From positions 21,762,001-21,826,000 of the forward strand of contig OZ316891.1 in NCBI GenBank assembly GCA_973895155.1: a stretch of 64,000 nt of DNA. Reading direction: 5' to 3'. Within the stretch, counting starts at the first letter, position 1, and each line of letters begins with the position of its first letter. A program made the position numbers and the translations under genes. Shown piece after piece: positions 44,942 through 57,103 of this stretch. The notes below the pieces were generated by a model. That model was not told where the DNA came from. It saw nothing but the letters and a program-made list of their open reading frames with translations, and made no database searches. The DNA is from Marsupella aquatica. Its lineage: Eukaryota; Marchantiophyta.

Positions 44942-46944
44942 AAGACCCTAGCATCTGTGGTCTAGGGATCTTCTCCGCATTCACTTGATACACTTCACAG
45001 TCCACACTGGCTTGAGAAACAATTGAACCTTCTCCATCTTCATCAACATCAGAAAAAACCTCCATTCCCAAGGCATGAGGTCCTTCCTTGTAAAATCGTT
45101 TTTGTTTCACCTTTGCAAGTAATGCATCTTGAGCCTTGGAGTTCATGCAAGCAAAAAACTCCTCATTGGTGACTCCGCTCACCTCCGTTTTCCAAAACTT
45201 CTCAGCAACTTGATCATACGCAATGTGCTGCTCAACATCTCTTCCAAGGACTCAACCAGGTCCTTTTTTTTCCACTTTCTCTTTTTTACCACTTCCATCT
45301 CCTTTGAGGATGAAGGAGTCAAAGTAGGCTCCTTTGTTGTACTTCCTCTATCTTCAAATCGAACACTCCTCCTTGTTGGGACTCTTGATGATGACTGCAA
45401 AATAGAGGGTCCAGGCTCAACCTTCTGTTTTCCTTTGGCACGTTCTTCCAAAGGTTCTGACGACTTTCGTTTCTCCTCCACCATAGAATCCCATAGAGAT
45501 CCCACTTCTGCAGTGAAAGAAGAGATCAACACTGGATCACTCCAACCTGACTTTCTCCTTACAAACTCTGCTAGTCTCTTCTTGTCTGTCTATGTTGATG
45601 AAGAACTCCCAAAGAAGGTGTAAACATCTGCTTCATGCTCATCCTGATCTCCAAAAGCTGCTGCAATGGCTGAAGTATGATGTTCAGTCATTCTTCTCTC
45701 CACCAACACCTTCATACCGCCCTTGTTTGTATTTACTGGAATAAGCTCTCCTGAATCATGATAAGCAAGCTTTCTTATGCCATCATGATCAATGAACTTG
45801 ACTATTCTCTCTCTCAGAGCAATAGAAAGCTCCTCGCATTCACGCCTTGAGTGCTCGTTACTATCACACCAAATACAATTCCAACTCCTTGCTCCGCCAA
45901 TGGAACTCCCGGCTCCTGGACCACCTCTTGGTGCTGGTCTCGATGCACCTCCTCCCATCTACTCGAAGGCTTGGGTGGCAAGAATGGTAAGATTTTTCAT
46001 GAGTTCAGACAACTCATCCATTTTGTCCATGCTTTTCTCACCCATACCAGTTGTTGACTCCATTTGCTCCATTCTCCTCATAGAAGTCATAGGTGCAACC
46101 GCATCTAGAGCACCTTCATGACTCAACTTCTTTCTTCTATGCTTTTGGCTGACCCTAAGCACAGCAATTTCAATCTCCTCCCAAGTTGGTGGACTGGCTC
46201 CACGATTTGGGTTCATCAATTCTAGAGCAAGCTCCAACTCGTCTTGAAGCTTCTCATCAGTAGCTCGGATAAGTAAAGTAGCCTTCTATACCTTGATAAC
46301 TTCATAACCAATCTCAAGAAGCTGATTGAACTTCTTTGTAAACTCCCTTATCAGCTCTTGAGGTCCCAACTTCTTGTTTTTATTGGCCACCCAATCAAGG
46401 AAAGATGCTTGAGTAACCCGATCTGGATCTTCAAGCTGAAATTCTTCTTTCATTTTTAACTCAAAGACTTTTCATGCCTTCTCTCCAGTAGCTCCATCTA
46501 TCAAGGTAGTAACAATTTCCTTGAGTTCAGGTTCTACTAAAGATACAAACTCCTTGATTGCAACTTCTACATCAATCTTATGAATTGTAGCCTCCGTCCA
46601 GTATCCCTTGAGATACTTGGTTACATTCCGCCCATCAAATTCTCCTTGCTTGGTAAGAACCGAGTGTAGGTACTTTGTGGTCCTACCAAGCAACTCCTTC
46701 TTGTTCTCCTCCATCTCCTTCTCCTTCATTCCATGTAAGTAAGTAGCAATCAAAGATGAAAACCTCTCCATGTTAGTTGGATTCATCTCAGTTTCCATGA
46801 TTGCAATTCTTCCCTCTTGACTTAGTAATATAAATAATTTAAGGACTCAAAGTTCCAAAAACATATCTCTTTCCATCTATTAGAACTTAAACATACACAA
46901 GCTAACTTCAAAATCCAGCGGTTTCCCAGTATGGTCGCCACTTA
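44942..46944 (-). pseudogene. Truncated Ty3/gypsy element: PBS-like site and gag (minus copy)
   Basis: Matches the plus copy at 59497-61494 almost base for base but stops after the codons around PRPQMLGS, so protease, RT and integrase are missing. Gag starts METEMNPTNMERFSSLIATY at 46798 and includes SFLDWV and KKLGPQELIREF. A conserved TAG (about 45959) is followed by MGGGASRPAPRGGPG and a CCHC knuckle (CIWCDSNEHSRREC). Private lesions: a TGG to TGA stop in gag near 46472 and a frameshift near 45250. The PBS-like sequence TGGCGACCATACTGGGA reads minus-strand at about 46924-46940. Confidence 0.85.
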
Positions 46945-48096
46945 TGTCCGGGTGACCGTGTTTTCTGGCAAGAGCATGTTGGCTCTTATGAAGTTAACCT
47001 TGTATGCTCATAAGTTCTACACTAAAATCAAAATGATAATTCTAGTAACAAAGGTAGTGGGTATTAAGAAAGGTTTAGGTGAAACTAAAATATTGTTAAA
47101 CCATACTTCACCATACTTGCGGACCAACACATCACGAAAATTAGTTTTCTTACGACATATGATCCTAATATCTCCAAGAGAAAATGAAATAGGAATATCA
47201 TCCGGACTCCTATTCAGATCCATGACTTCAATAAAGAACAAAGATGATGCATTCTCACTCCTCTCGGTACGACATCACTAGGTATATTATTGGCTCGTTA
47301 GAAACCATAACAGTAGTTGCAAACTGAGCTCCAAAATGATAGGTTAGATGTTGCCTCATAGATGGTTTGTCTAAAAGATGAACTCTAATCAAAAACGGAT
47401 TACGAAGGGGAAGATCAGGGATAACTCTCTCTCCTGGATTCATGATGGCTCTCCTATTCCTTTGCTATCCGGGCCAAAGGACGCCCCACCCCTATATTCT
47501 CAAAGAAACCTTATTCCCTAAGGTCTCATCTATAAGTCTACCACTCATTCCTTTGCTATCCGGGCCAAAGGACGCCCCACTACTATGTTCAAGGCACAAA
47601 AGAGCTTCACAACCTTGAATGATAAATATTGCGGAATGAGGGGAGAGTGCCCCTCACCACTTGATTTATAGTGCACACCAAGAAGGCATGGATCAAGCCC
47701 AAGCACTTGGATGAAGGCCAAGTGTCAAACATCTAATACCTAAGAGTGTGCTAGTACTGTTCATAGTTGGTGAAACTACTTTTAGTAGGTGGAACTACCA
47801 TGCGTTGGTGGAACTACTATGCGTTGGTGGACCTACTATGCGTTAGTGGACCTACTGTGCGTTGGTAAAACTACTATAGTTGATAGAACTACTATGCGCT
47901 GGTGGATCTACTGTGCGTTGGTGAATATTATTGTAGTTGGTGGAACTACTCATATGCATTGGTGGAACTACTATAGTCCGTTAATATAGCTAAAGAAGTT
48001 TAATAAAATCTAAATTTAATAATCTAACTACTAAATTACTTATATAATCTATAGCATATTAAAACAAACAATTTTTTATAACTTAAGAGAAAATCA
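46945..48096 (-). repeat. Gypsy 5' LTR (minus copy)
   Basis: Starts TGATTTTCTC at 48096 and ends CCCGGACA at 46945, directly before the PBS-like site, length 1,152 bp. The paired 3' LTR is absent because the element is truncated, so LTR identity rests on the TG...CA ends and the match to the copy at 58359-59492. It holds a minisatellite (GTTGGTGGAACTACTATGCG type, 47775-47975), a TATA-like CTATAAAT (47664-47671, minus) and a short frame starting MNPGERVIPDLPLRNPFLI. Confidence 0.75.
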
Positions 48097-50388
48097 CGAC
48101 AACGTGATGTATGTTTGTTTTGTGTGATGTCCCATGTATATCGATCTACTTGTTTGAATTTTGTATGTTGTACTACATCCAGTACGGTCCCTTCAACAAA
48201 AATAACTTAGCGTACACAGTAATATATTGTTCATGCATGAATGCTACTACATTCCTTCCATCCTTCACCCCAAGACATTTTCAATGTGACAAACAAATCT
48301 GCTGCACGTTCCATTTTGGCCACTAGTCATGCGGACACCCACATCGCCAACAAGGAAAACTTTAGAACGTATTGTGAGGATCTGGTTTTCCACATACAAG
48401 ACCAACAAGGAGATCTACAAATACCTTAGTGCAGACTTCAAGTCTAACATAAAAATAAAGGAGAAGTGCAGATTGTATATTAGGAGTAGAATGCATCATG
48501 AACTTTGTGCCTCTAAAATTTGTGTGTCCCAAAACATTGCCTAAACATGAGATGTCTTGGCTAGAGACCTTTCTCTTTGAAGTGGTGAAGAATAGAGTCT
48601 TGATTTATGTTTTGTTTGAGAGTTCATCGCATTAATGTGTGCACAATCCTGATCTCCAATTGCACGTACTTCAAATGCAGGTTCCCTAAGTACTACTGCA
48701 AAAAGCGGGGCAAAAAGAGGTGATGATGACTTCAAAAAAATGAAGGTACAGGCAGATGAATATGAGGTTTTGGCCATTAAGTATGGACAGTCATACCCCA
48801 AGTATTCGGTGGAACTTTGTGCTTATGCCTTCAAGCCCACTTCTGGCAGAATTGCAAGTGAGAGACATAGATAAATTGGTCAAATATAGGGAGCAGTGTA
48901 GTGGGGTAGTGGTTGGTCGTGGAATACCAGAGAGCATCCACCTTATTAAGAAGGTAAGGTGGTGGAAGCTGAAGTTCATGGAGGCCATGTTTGATGGTGA
49001 TAAGTCAAAGTTTGCATATTTCTGGGTGCCATTGATGACACCAGTAAAGGGTCTCAGATGGTACATACAGTTTGGGAACTTAAAGGCAATAAGTATGCAC
49101 CGACCTTATCTGAAGTACATCTTGAATGTTGAGTACATTGTAATTTGAAAGCTACTTATGGAATACGTTTGAGGCATGAGTGGGGCATATCTAGGGTACA
49201 AATGGGGTACAAATGAGAATAGGAGTGGGATACGAATGGTGCGGGTGGGGTAATAGGGGTACAAGGGGGTAAAAGGTTATTTGTGGCCTACTTGAAATTT
49301 ATACTTTCCCAATATCTTATATTGCATTGTGGACCCTAATTATATTGTCATGTATAATTTCCTGCAGGGCATGTTAAGTTTTGTTCCAAGGGCATATTGT
49401 TCCATGAGCGCCAATCTGGCTTGTAAATTGTGCCATGGGTATTCAGGACTTTCTCCCCAGGGTTTTGCCATCTTAGGGAAGGCTTCCAACAATGTGGCCT
49501 CTAACCTCTGTCCTACCGACAAGCAATAGCTGCTTTCAGAAGGGAAGAAACCTTTGAGATCCCCATCTGCATCAACGGACCCGAAAGATGATGCAAGACA
49601 AGGAGGGGAGGTAGAGTTGTTGTCACCACTCTTGCATAGCCACTTGTTTTCACAGCAGGCACCCTGGGGTCCTCACTTCTTTTCTTCCTACCCATTATGC
49701 ATGAATAAGTATAGGGTTTTTTATTGGGTTTAGTGAAATACTTTTAAATTTTTGTTGAAGAACATTAAGGTTATTTTAATCCAATTTTGAGAATTCTAAG
49801 AATCATAGGGTTTTTTAAAATCAAAATTGGGAATATTCTTAGAATATTCCATTAAGTTAGGGGTAAAAAAACTTTATTGACTTAACTTTTAGGTGTTTAT
49901 TCCCCCAAAACTTTGCGCGTGATATGGGACACCCCTTGGATTGAGGCCCTCGAGGCAGGCACAAGAAATTCAAGTAGATGAGGAGGTTGCACATAACAAT
50001 GGAGATGAGGATAGTCAAAAACAATTGTCGACGTCGACTATCAACTTGCATACATGTTGATTGCTTAAGTCCGTCCACCCAGATTTACATTCAATCTGAT
50101 GAGGATGATGAAAGTTTATTTGAGCTCTAATGATAAAACAAAACCACAAGTGGTAAGCAACTACCGTCATGCTGCACTCTTGTATTATATTTTATAAATG
50201 TATTGCACAGTGACAATACTAATTCAATCAATTTATTCAATCAGTTTATGGTATGTACATATTTCGCAGGTAAGAGGCAAAAACTTGACTGCAATATTGT
50301 AGACCAAAACACCCTTTCTTGTACAAGGTACAGATCTGAACGGGTAATATTTCATTCTGTAGGTGGATATAATGTGATTAGGTTCCCT
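48097..50388. other. No confident gene; possible fragments of an unknown transcribed unit
   Basis: A plus frame at 48756-49148 (ending YIQFGNLKAISMHRPYLKYI) and neighbours (48665-48850, GDDDFKKMKVQADEYEVLAI) might be exons, but no domain is recognised. The G-rich stretch at 49180-49290 repeats GGGTACAAATGGGG-type motifs. Confidence 0.35.
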
Positions 50389-50670
50389 CTTGGGGGTTTC
50401 ACTTCCACAAAAATGGCAAGTTACCACATGCGACGAAGTATAGGGTCATTTTATTGGTTCAAAGGGAAGACTTAAAAATTTTCTAAGAAAAACACAGGGT
50501 TTTTTAAATCAAGTTTTGATACTATCAGAACATTAGGGTCCTTATAACCAAGATTTCAAAATATTCTAACCTTATTGGGGTTGATTTTTTATTTTTTTTA
50601 CATTTTAGGAAGTCTAAGGCCTAAAACGTCGCAAGTGATGGGGAGGCATCCATATAGTGAGACCCCCGAG
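50389..50670. mobile_element. MITE copy B
   Basis: Ends CTTGGGGGTTTCACT and, inverted, CTCGGGGGTCTCACT. Flanks GGTTCCCT and GGTTCCTC, an 8-bp duplication with two differences. The body matches copies A and C. GGATATAATGTGA occurs on both sides within 30 bp, so the target was itself a short repeat. Confidence 0.85.
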
Positions 50671-51840
50671 GGTTCCTCTCGGATATAATGTGAAAAGTTT
50701 CTTAGAGCTACTTTTGAGACGATTGATGATTTGCGATGTGGTAGGTAAAGATTGAGAAAGACAAAGAACAAGGGGGAGTCCTCGGAAGCATTGGTAACCT
50801 CAATTCACCCCTGACAAGAACACGACAAGGCAAGGTTCCAAATCCAGGCAAAGAAAATGTACCTTCATTTAGGGTAATTTCAACAAAAGTACATGAAGAT
50901 GCACGACAACGGTTGTTGACTAGCAAGAACATGGTATGATCACACATTCCATCCATTCAAGATGTTTTTTGTTTAAAGTAGTAGCAATTCATTTGTGTAT
51001 AATGAAGTGGAGCTAGAACATAAAACCCCAATTTAAGGAATACTGAAGTATTAGATTAATTCCAATTTTATCTAAATATTATAAGTTAATGAATGATCAA
51101 CCTCTTTAACATTTGGTGGAATAGTCAAAAACTTCAAATGTTTTGTTGCAAGATCTTTATAACAATGCATCACTAAATGATATCAAGTACCTCTTGATCC
51201 ATGCACAAATCCTTAATTAAACTGTCATTCATTGTTTCAATTGTCTATTTAATTACTATAGGGTTGAATACAAAAAAGATTGACCACCCTTTACAACAAT
51301 TAATAGGATTGTTGTATATTACAATGTCTACTGGACATTCATTTGAATGTCAATAATATCATGCCTTAATATCACCAAACTAACGCCCCACTGTCTAACT
51401 AATATTATATCTTAAATAAACTAACCAACTAACTAACTTGTCTATTTAATTACTATAGGGTTGAATACAAAAAAAGATTGAAACGCACCAGGGTGCGTGA
51501 CCTACATTAATCATGGTATCACCCTTTAATTAGTTAGTTTCTATTGCTTTGACTCAATCAGGCATGGAACCATATAAAATCAGAAATCATTGAAAGTTGA
51601 GTTCACTTGAAGGTGTAACTATAATTATTACTTATTAATAGGATTGTTGTATATTACAATGTCTACTGGAAATTCATTTGAATGTCAATAATATCATGCC
51701 TTAATATCACCAAACTAAGGCCCCACTAACTAATATTATATCTTAAATAAACTAACCAACTAACTAACTTAGACGATAAGACTTGTCTAAACTTGAGTTC
51801 TCTGGCTACTACTATTCTGAGTTGCCTTTTAAACTGTATG
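50671..51840. repeat. Non-coding stretch with a 140-bp direct repeat
   Basis: Copies at about 51299-51440 and 51637-51772 share TTAATAGGATTGTTGTATAT and AAACTAACCAACTAACTAAC. A shorter repeat (ATTACTATAGGGTTGAATAC) is at about 51252 and 51448. They lie next to the 3' end of transposase copy 2. No gene is seen. Confidence 0.75.
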
Positions 51841-53204
51841 CTAAACTACATGCTTCATTACTGTCTGGGATTTGTCACTTGCTATGCATGTCAAGAGATA
51901 GTCTCTTGCCTTGATAGCAACATTCTTTGGAATTCCTACCAGCCCTGTCACTGGTCCTTTGCGTGCTTTGAAACACCACAAGGCAGAGGAAACATCTATT
52001 GTCTCAGCTTCCTTGTATATTGGAGTTGGATCACGTTCCCATTTCTTATCCCAAGAATCTGCCCGCCGCTCTCTTGGCTGCCAGTCTGATTGACCACGTT
52101 GCTTCTTTGCCATAAATGGTCTAAACCACTCAACGCCACATACATGAGTAAGAAGGTTTTGTTCATTCACTGGTCCTTCTACCACATCTGTAACAACTAA
52201 CCCCATATGGACGGGATAAACATCTAGGTCTGAGTCATCCGGCCGTACCAACACATAACAGCCCTTCACAACATCAACCCTAGGGTTAAAACTCTCAGGA
52301 GGTTTATCTTTTGCTGGTCCCACATAATCCACTGTTGCCTCCAACTCACATGCCACATTTCGATGTTCTGGTGGAACGTGCTCTCCCTATATTGATAAAG
52401 GCCAAAACCCGTATTCCAAGTTGTGTGCACCTTCAGGTTCATATTGCACCTGCTCACCCTGTAGAGTATCTACAATGTCATTCCAATAATTGATGAGAGT
52501 TGTCCAACGTCGCTTTGGTTCTTCCTCTTTTGTTCGCTTTAGAATAAACTCAAAGAATGACACATGCTTCTTCAACCCTGTCAGCACTTCAGGAACCCTA
52601 AATCATTGGTAGCCGTTTGGGCACCCCAATTGGGATGTGAGGAATTTTGTCATCTTTCCATGACCACATTTCAATACCTTCCTTGGGTAACCATCCCTGA
52701 TCAGTTGACTTCATTTTGTATTGGAAGCATGGCATACTATCATGACGAACATAGAACCTAAACAGCCTGGGTTTTAAATGCCCCACCAATGCCTCAGGGC
52801 CCTTCAACATGAATGAAGCTAAGTAGTTTTTGAAATTTGCGACCTCGTGTAGAAAATGTGGGACTGCATTGGGTGTCCTTGCTCTCATGAACAAGGACAT
52901 TAACTCAGGCAATGAGTATGTGGGGTTATGCATCATAGACTCTGAAAATGGCCCGAACATACCGTCAACGTCCTCATGAGTATGCCCAACCACCATAAAA
53001 CCAAGATGAACCTCTTCAAACACCTCCCTTGCCGTCAACAATGACAAATAAGCCATCATATATCTGTTCTTGTTGTCTGAGGCACAATTATCCAGTTGTA
53101 GCTTCAATACTCGTGGAAGGGGCCTGAACTTTGGTGCCTCAGGTGCTGCATCACAATGTAACAATCTCAGAATGCTTTTAAACAAAACCCTAGTCAGACC
53201 CTAA

Positions 53205-53242
53205 ACCCCAATTTAGGGTTTAGGGTTTAAACCCTATTAATG
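53205..53242. repeat. Telomere-like inverted tract in the transposase intron
   Basis: CCCTAAACCCC followed by TTTAGGGTTTAGGG and TTTAAACCC: telomere-like units facing each other, in the intron of copy 2. The intron shows no CGCG-type palindrome. Confidence 0.7.
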
Positions 53243-53692
53243 AAACCTTGGCTAGGAGGAGCAACAACTACACAACGTAGAGTGTCAATGTGTGTGAGCT
53301 TATATTATTAAATAATAATAAATTAAAGGATTGTGAGTAGAGTACCTAGGCTTGAGATGTAGGCAATGTCATCCTCAAATGCTCTAAGGACACTTGCCTC
53401 CAAGATATCTGCTCTCCAAAAAAGGAGGTCTTTAAAAAGACTTGTCGAGTGTGGCCCCTCCACAAGCTAGTGATTTGATCATTGGATTTGGGTTTTCCAA
53501 CATCCTTAGTATTGAATCAATTGACCCAATAGTGATGTTGACATCACCTGGCCACACTCCAACATGATATTGGGCTATGGCCTTGGGACCATGACCATGA
53601 GTAAGGATACCAGTGACAGTAATTGGGAACTTTTGGGCACCATCCACATGCTTAGGATTGAAGGGCATTCTTGGGAGAGCTGTCTTTGAATG

Positions 53693-53989
53693 CTCGGGGA
53701 TTTCACTTCCACAAAAATGGCATATCACGTGCAACGAAGTATAGGGTCATTTTATTGGTTTGAAGGGAAGACTTAAGAATTTCCTGAGAAGAACAATAGG
53801 GTCTTTTAAATCCAGTTTTGGGACTTATAAGAACACTAGGGTCTTTATAATCAATTTTTTGGAATTTTTTGAGAATATTCCAACTTTATAGGGGTCAATA
53901 AAATAAGTTTTTTTCTTACATTTTAGGGGGTCCGAGGCCTAAAAACGTCGCAGGTGATGGGGAGGCATCCATATAGTGAGACCCCCAAG
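53693..53989. mobile_element. MITE copy C, inserted in transposase copy 2
   Basis: Perfect 8-bp target duplication TTTGAATG (53685-53692 and 53990-53997). Terminal repeats are CTCGGGGATTTCACT and, inverted, CTTGGGGGTCTCACT. It splits the frame just before the HSKTALPR motif, so it postdates a coding stage of the host gene. Confidence 0.95.
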
Positions 53990-55608
53990 TTTGAATGATC
54001 CATCTTATCATGAATAAGGCATAACACTTCCTTTGGACGATGGATGGACTCATATCTCCAGGTATGATAGCACATTCTTTGCTATGTGTGGTCTTGGCGA
54101 TGTTCCTCCTCGTCACGCCTTAGGCCCTCTAACTCTTCCTTAGCTCCTGTAAGGTTTGCTTTCCGTTGAAGCAACTCACTACTGAAAAGTTGTTGCCCTT
54201 TTTGTGACATGAGAACTCCCTGAAATACATCTGATGTAGATGACTCAAGGTGGGTTGGGAAATTGGAGGAAGACCAGCCTCCTAGTTGACAACATTAACC
54301 CTGTTTCTAATATTCTCCCAAGTAAGATTTGTTGGCAATTCCCTCAAAACCATCCTTGTATTATCTGCCATGGTTCTCAACTTGGCTGGATGATGATCAG
54401 CTGCCTCCTCAATAATCTCTTTCATTGACATGAACACTTGAGATACTTTCTCGGACATACGCCTTTTTCCAGCATTACCATGGGTACCTATGTTCATTCC
54501 AGCCATCACAGTCTTCTTCAAGGCATAAAATTGAGTCTTTCCTCTTGAATGAATGATTCTCCATGCCTCCAAGCACAATACTTTGCCCTCCACTGCTAGA
54601 ATCCTTTCTCCAGTACCCAAGTGTATTGTATTTTTAATAGCCTTGATTTCCTCCTCCTTGCGCTCCACAAAAGATTTTGACCACCACTTTTGCCTAATTG
54701 CCATAGCCAAGTTGCGGTCCAAATATTGACAACAATGTTCACTACAACAGTCCTTAGTGTTTATCAACAACACATCTTGACGTGCCAAAGATGTGTCTCT
54801 TCTAGATGTCCGGGAAGATGAACTCTTTCTTTTCCTACTTTTATGGACGTAGGACCGCTTGCCACTTGTTGGAGATGTGTTCCCTCCCATAGCTTGCCTG
54901 ATGTTGTGGAAAGACAACAAGTTTCCATCCTTGGCAATGAGTTGGTCCATCGACCAAGCTTTTAAGCAATCTCTATGCTTCAAATGATCTATGGTAGCTC
55001 CCTCGACAAAATCGTTGATCAGAATTCCCACATGTGTATTCCCAAGGGTGACATCCCCAAGCTTCACTATAGGATCTAGAACATGTATAGTTGCCATTGC
55101 AAAAATCAACTTGTTCTCATCCACCACCTTTACAGGCATGCCCATCCACAAGGCCTTTGGTAAAACTACTTCCACACCAGACCGACTCTCATTATGGTTG
55201 TTCCCATCATAATTTTGATTGACTGGATCTTGATCATCACCAACAGTGCCAAACACATCCTCCGATTCCATGGGAGCTCAAAAAAGCTGATTCCTTTCCC
55301 ATACAAGGTAACCCCCAATCATGTCCTTCAAAAGTTTGCCATCTTCGCATAGAATGGTCTCGTCAAAAACTTCCTCCAATAGAAGAAGAACTCTGTCCGC
55401 CCCAAGAGGAACATAATTGTGACAAACCCTGGAAGGATCAAGACTTATCACGCGACCTTTTCCAACCTGTTTCTCACGTATGCCTATAATAACTTGTCCG
55501 CCTTCCCTGATCCAGACTGTCAATGTCACCATAATAATTATGATCCTGCACATCAGAGAATATCATTGTAAGCGTACAGTCATGTCACGTCCATCAGCTT
55601 CACTACAC

Positions 55609-56260
55609 TATCCTGTCACGTCGATCAATAAGCAGAATGTAGTCAATGCACTGCGCTGCACGCGATTGGTCGCGTGACCCTAGAGGTACCACACATACCG
55701 GCAACAAACTATGCATGGTCCGTCAATCATTTCAAGTGAATGAGAACGACCACAATCGATTAGGATCAATCATTTCACATCCACTAAGAACAAATGAGTG
55801 GACAGTCAGTAACAACTGAGGACAATAATGCTAATAAGCGCCAATAAAACGTTCGTGAACTGCATTGTCCTGTCACGACCGTCAATAAGTAAGCAGAATG
55901 TAGTCAATGCACTGCCCTGCACGCGACTAGTCGCGTGACCTTAGTCAGAGGGTGTAGGGATAACAGGGTCTACGACGTAGAAGCTAGAAGGCTAGGCCCA
56001 AACTCTAGCTCATACTTGGTACTTCATAAGTAAGATATGATTGCGCGTGAGACAAGAAGATACAATTACGGATCTGAAGGCATCACACATACCGGTAACA
56101 GATTATGCATGGTTCGTCAGTCATTTCAAGTGAATGAGAACGACTACAATCGATTACGAACAATCATTTCAACTCCACTCAGAAAAAATGAGTGGACAAT
56201 ACTAGTTTACCAATGAGTGGACACCGGACAGTCAGTAACTACCAACCCTCATAAGAAATC
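55609..56260. repeat. Direct repeats with two set 2 palindromes, upstream of transposase copy 2
   Basis: GCAGAATGTAGTCAATGCAC and the palindrome that follows occur at about 55630 and 55890 (period about 259). A second block, TCATTTCAAGTGAATGAGAA with TGAGTGGACAGTCAGTAAC, occurs at about 55725 and 56120. Palindromes are CACGCGATTGGTCGCGTGAC (55659-55678) and the perfect 18-nt CACGCGACTAGTCGCGTG (55920-55937). Confidence 0.85.
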
Positions 56261-56560
56261 TCAGTACTTCACTAGCAATCAGTATTCCCGGGGCGGTCAC
56301 CAAATATGAAATTAAAGCCATAATTAGAGGACAACTAAACTTCCCGCCAATTCTAATACGCGCCAGTCAAACGCGCACTCTCTTCTAGAAACCACTATGT
56401 ACAATGACTAGTGAAGACTAAACAATATAAAGCATTGAGATGATCCCTACTGCTCATTCCCCCACGCATTCCACTTTCTGGCTACTGGATAATCTATTCG
56501 CACATCAGCTCTCTCATTTCCAATTCTTAGTCTCGGTCCGCATCTCTTGTTTGAAGGGCG

Positions 56561-57103
56561 ATGACTACTCTGCTAAGCTCGAAGAATGAGGATGTTCCGA
56601 CGGATGATTCAGAAGGTTCGACGTATCAAATTTGTGGTACTCCTTACAGAATGTGTCAGCGATATAATATAATGTTTACGGTGACTAAATCGGGTCAAAT
56701 GTTTTGTGAGAGACGACATTATTCACCATATTTGTCGATGGAAGATCAGATGGAGACCAATCCAACAGAGATGACTACAAAGATGGCACCAGGGGAGAAG
56801 TTAAAGGGCAAAGCCCTCGTGGAATCTGTTTCAAGGGGGGAGAAGTTGAAGGCCAAAGCATGTGTTGAATCCATTTCGGGGGAAGCAGCAGCAGACGCTA
56901 AGACAGTCAAGAAGGAGGCCAAGAAAGTGGACGCACCGAAGAAAAGGCAATTAGAGATGAATGAAGATTCTGATTTGTATTACAGAAAGAACAAGCCGAG
57001 AAAATCTATGGACGTTAGGACTTGGGCAAAGGAAGAATTTCTGGATTCAAGGGAATCCACACCAGACACCGATGAGTGGATGCCTTCATCTTGGAATGAT
57101 TGA
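56561..57103 (+). CDS. Small basic protein gene, divergent from transposase copy 2
   Basis: An open frame of 180 codons, uninterrupted, preceded by a TATA-like ACAATATAAAGC at about 56423. The N-terminal part has ICGTPYRMCQRYNIMFTVTK followed by SGQMFCERRHY, which loosely recalls a GRF-type zinc ribbon (CGxP...T...G..F) but with spacing and Cys not fully conserved. The middle is Lys/Ala rich with a duplicated GEKLKxKAxVES unit; the tail is acidic (DSRESTPDTDEW). It sits between two set 2 palindrome arrays, so a DNA-binding or regulatory role is possible. I do not recognise the family. Confidence 0.5.
   Translation: MTTLLSSKNEDVPTDDSEGSTYQICGTPYRMCQRYNIMFTVTKSGQMFCERRHYSPYLSMEDQMETNPTEMTTKMAPGEKLKGKALVESVSRGEKLKAKACVESISGEAAADAKTVKKEAKKVDAPKKRQLEMNEDSDLYYRKNKPRKSMDVRTWAKEEFLDSRESTPDTDEWMPSSWND

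Larger units (their letters stand above)
51841..55553 (-). pseudogene. DDE-like transposase gene of the VGHTHEDVD (DUF7869-like) family, copy 2
   Basis: Same layout as the gene at 3483-7280: WERNQLF start region, GNTHVGILINDFVEGATIDH, KDCCSEHCCQYL, GNAGKRRMSEKVS, KTALPRMPFNPKHVDG, LQLDNCASDNKNRY, FMVVGHTHEDVDGMFG, and an end KARDYLLTCIASDK. The donor near 53345 (after ISSLG) matches copy 1. Broken by a TGA near 55278, the MITE at 53693-53989, a frameshift near 52590 (after RLPMI) and a TAG near 52387. The upstream DNA carries set 2 palindromes. Confidence 0.8.

Noticed and set aside
47017-47281. 116-codon plus frame at 46931-47281 and its mirror at 59506-59090 (-)
   Set aside because: Antisense to the LTR; kept open in both only because the copies are similar.
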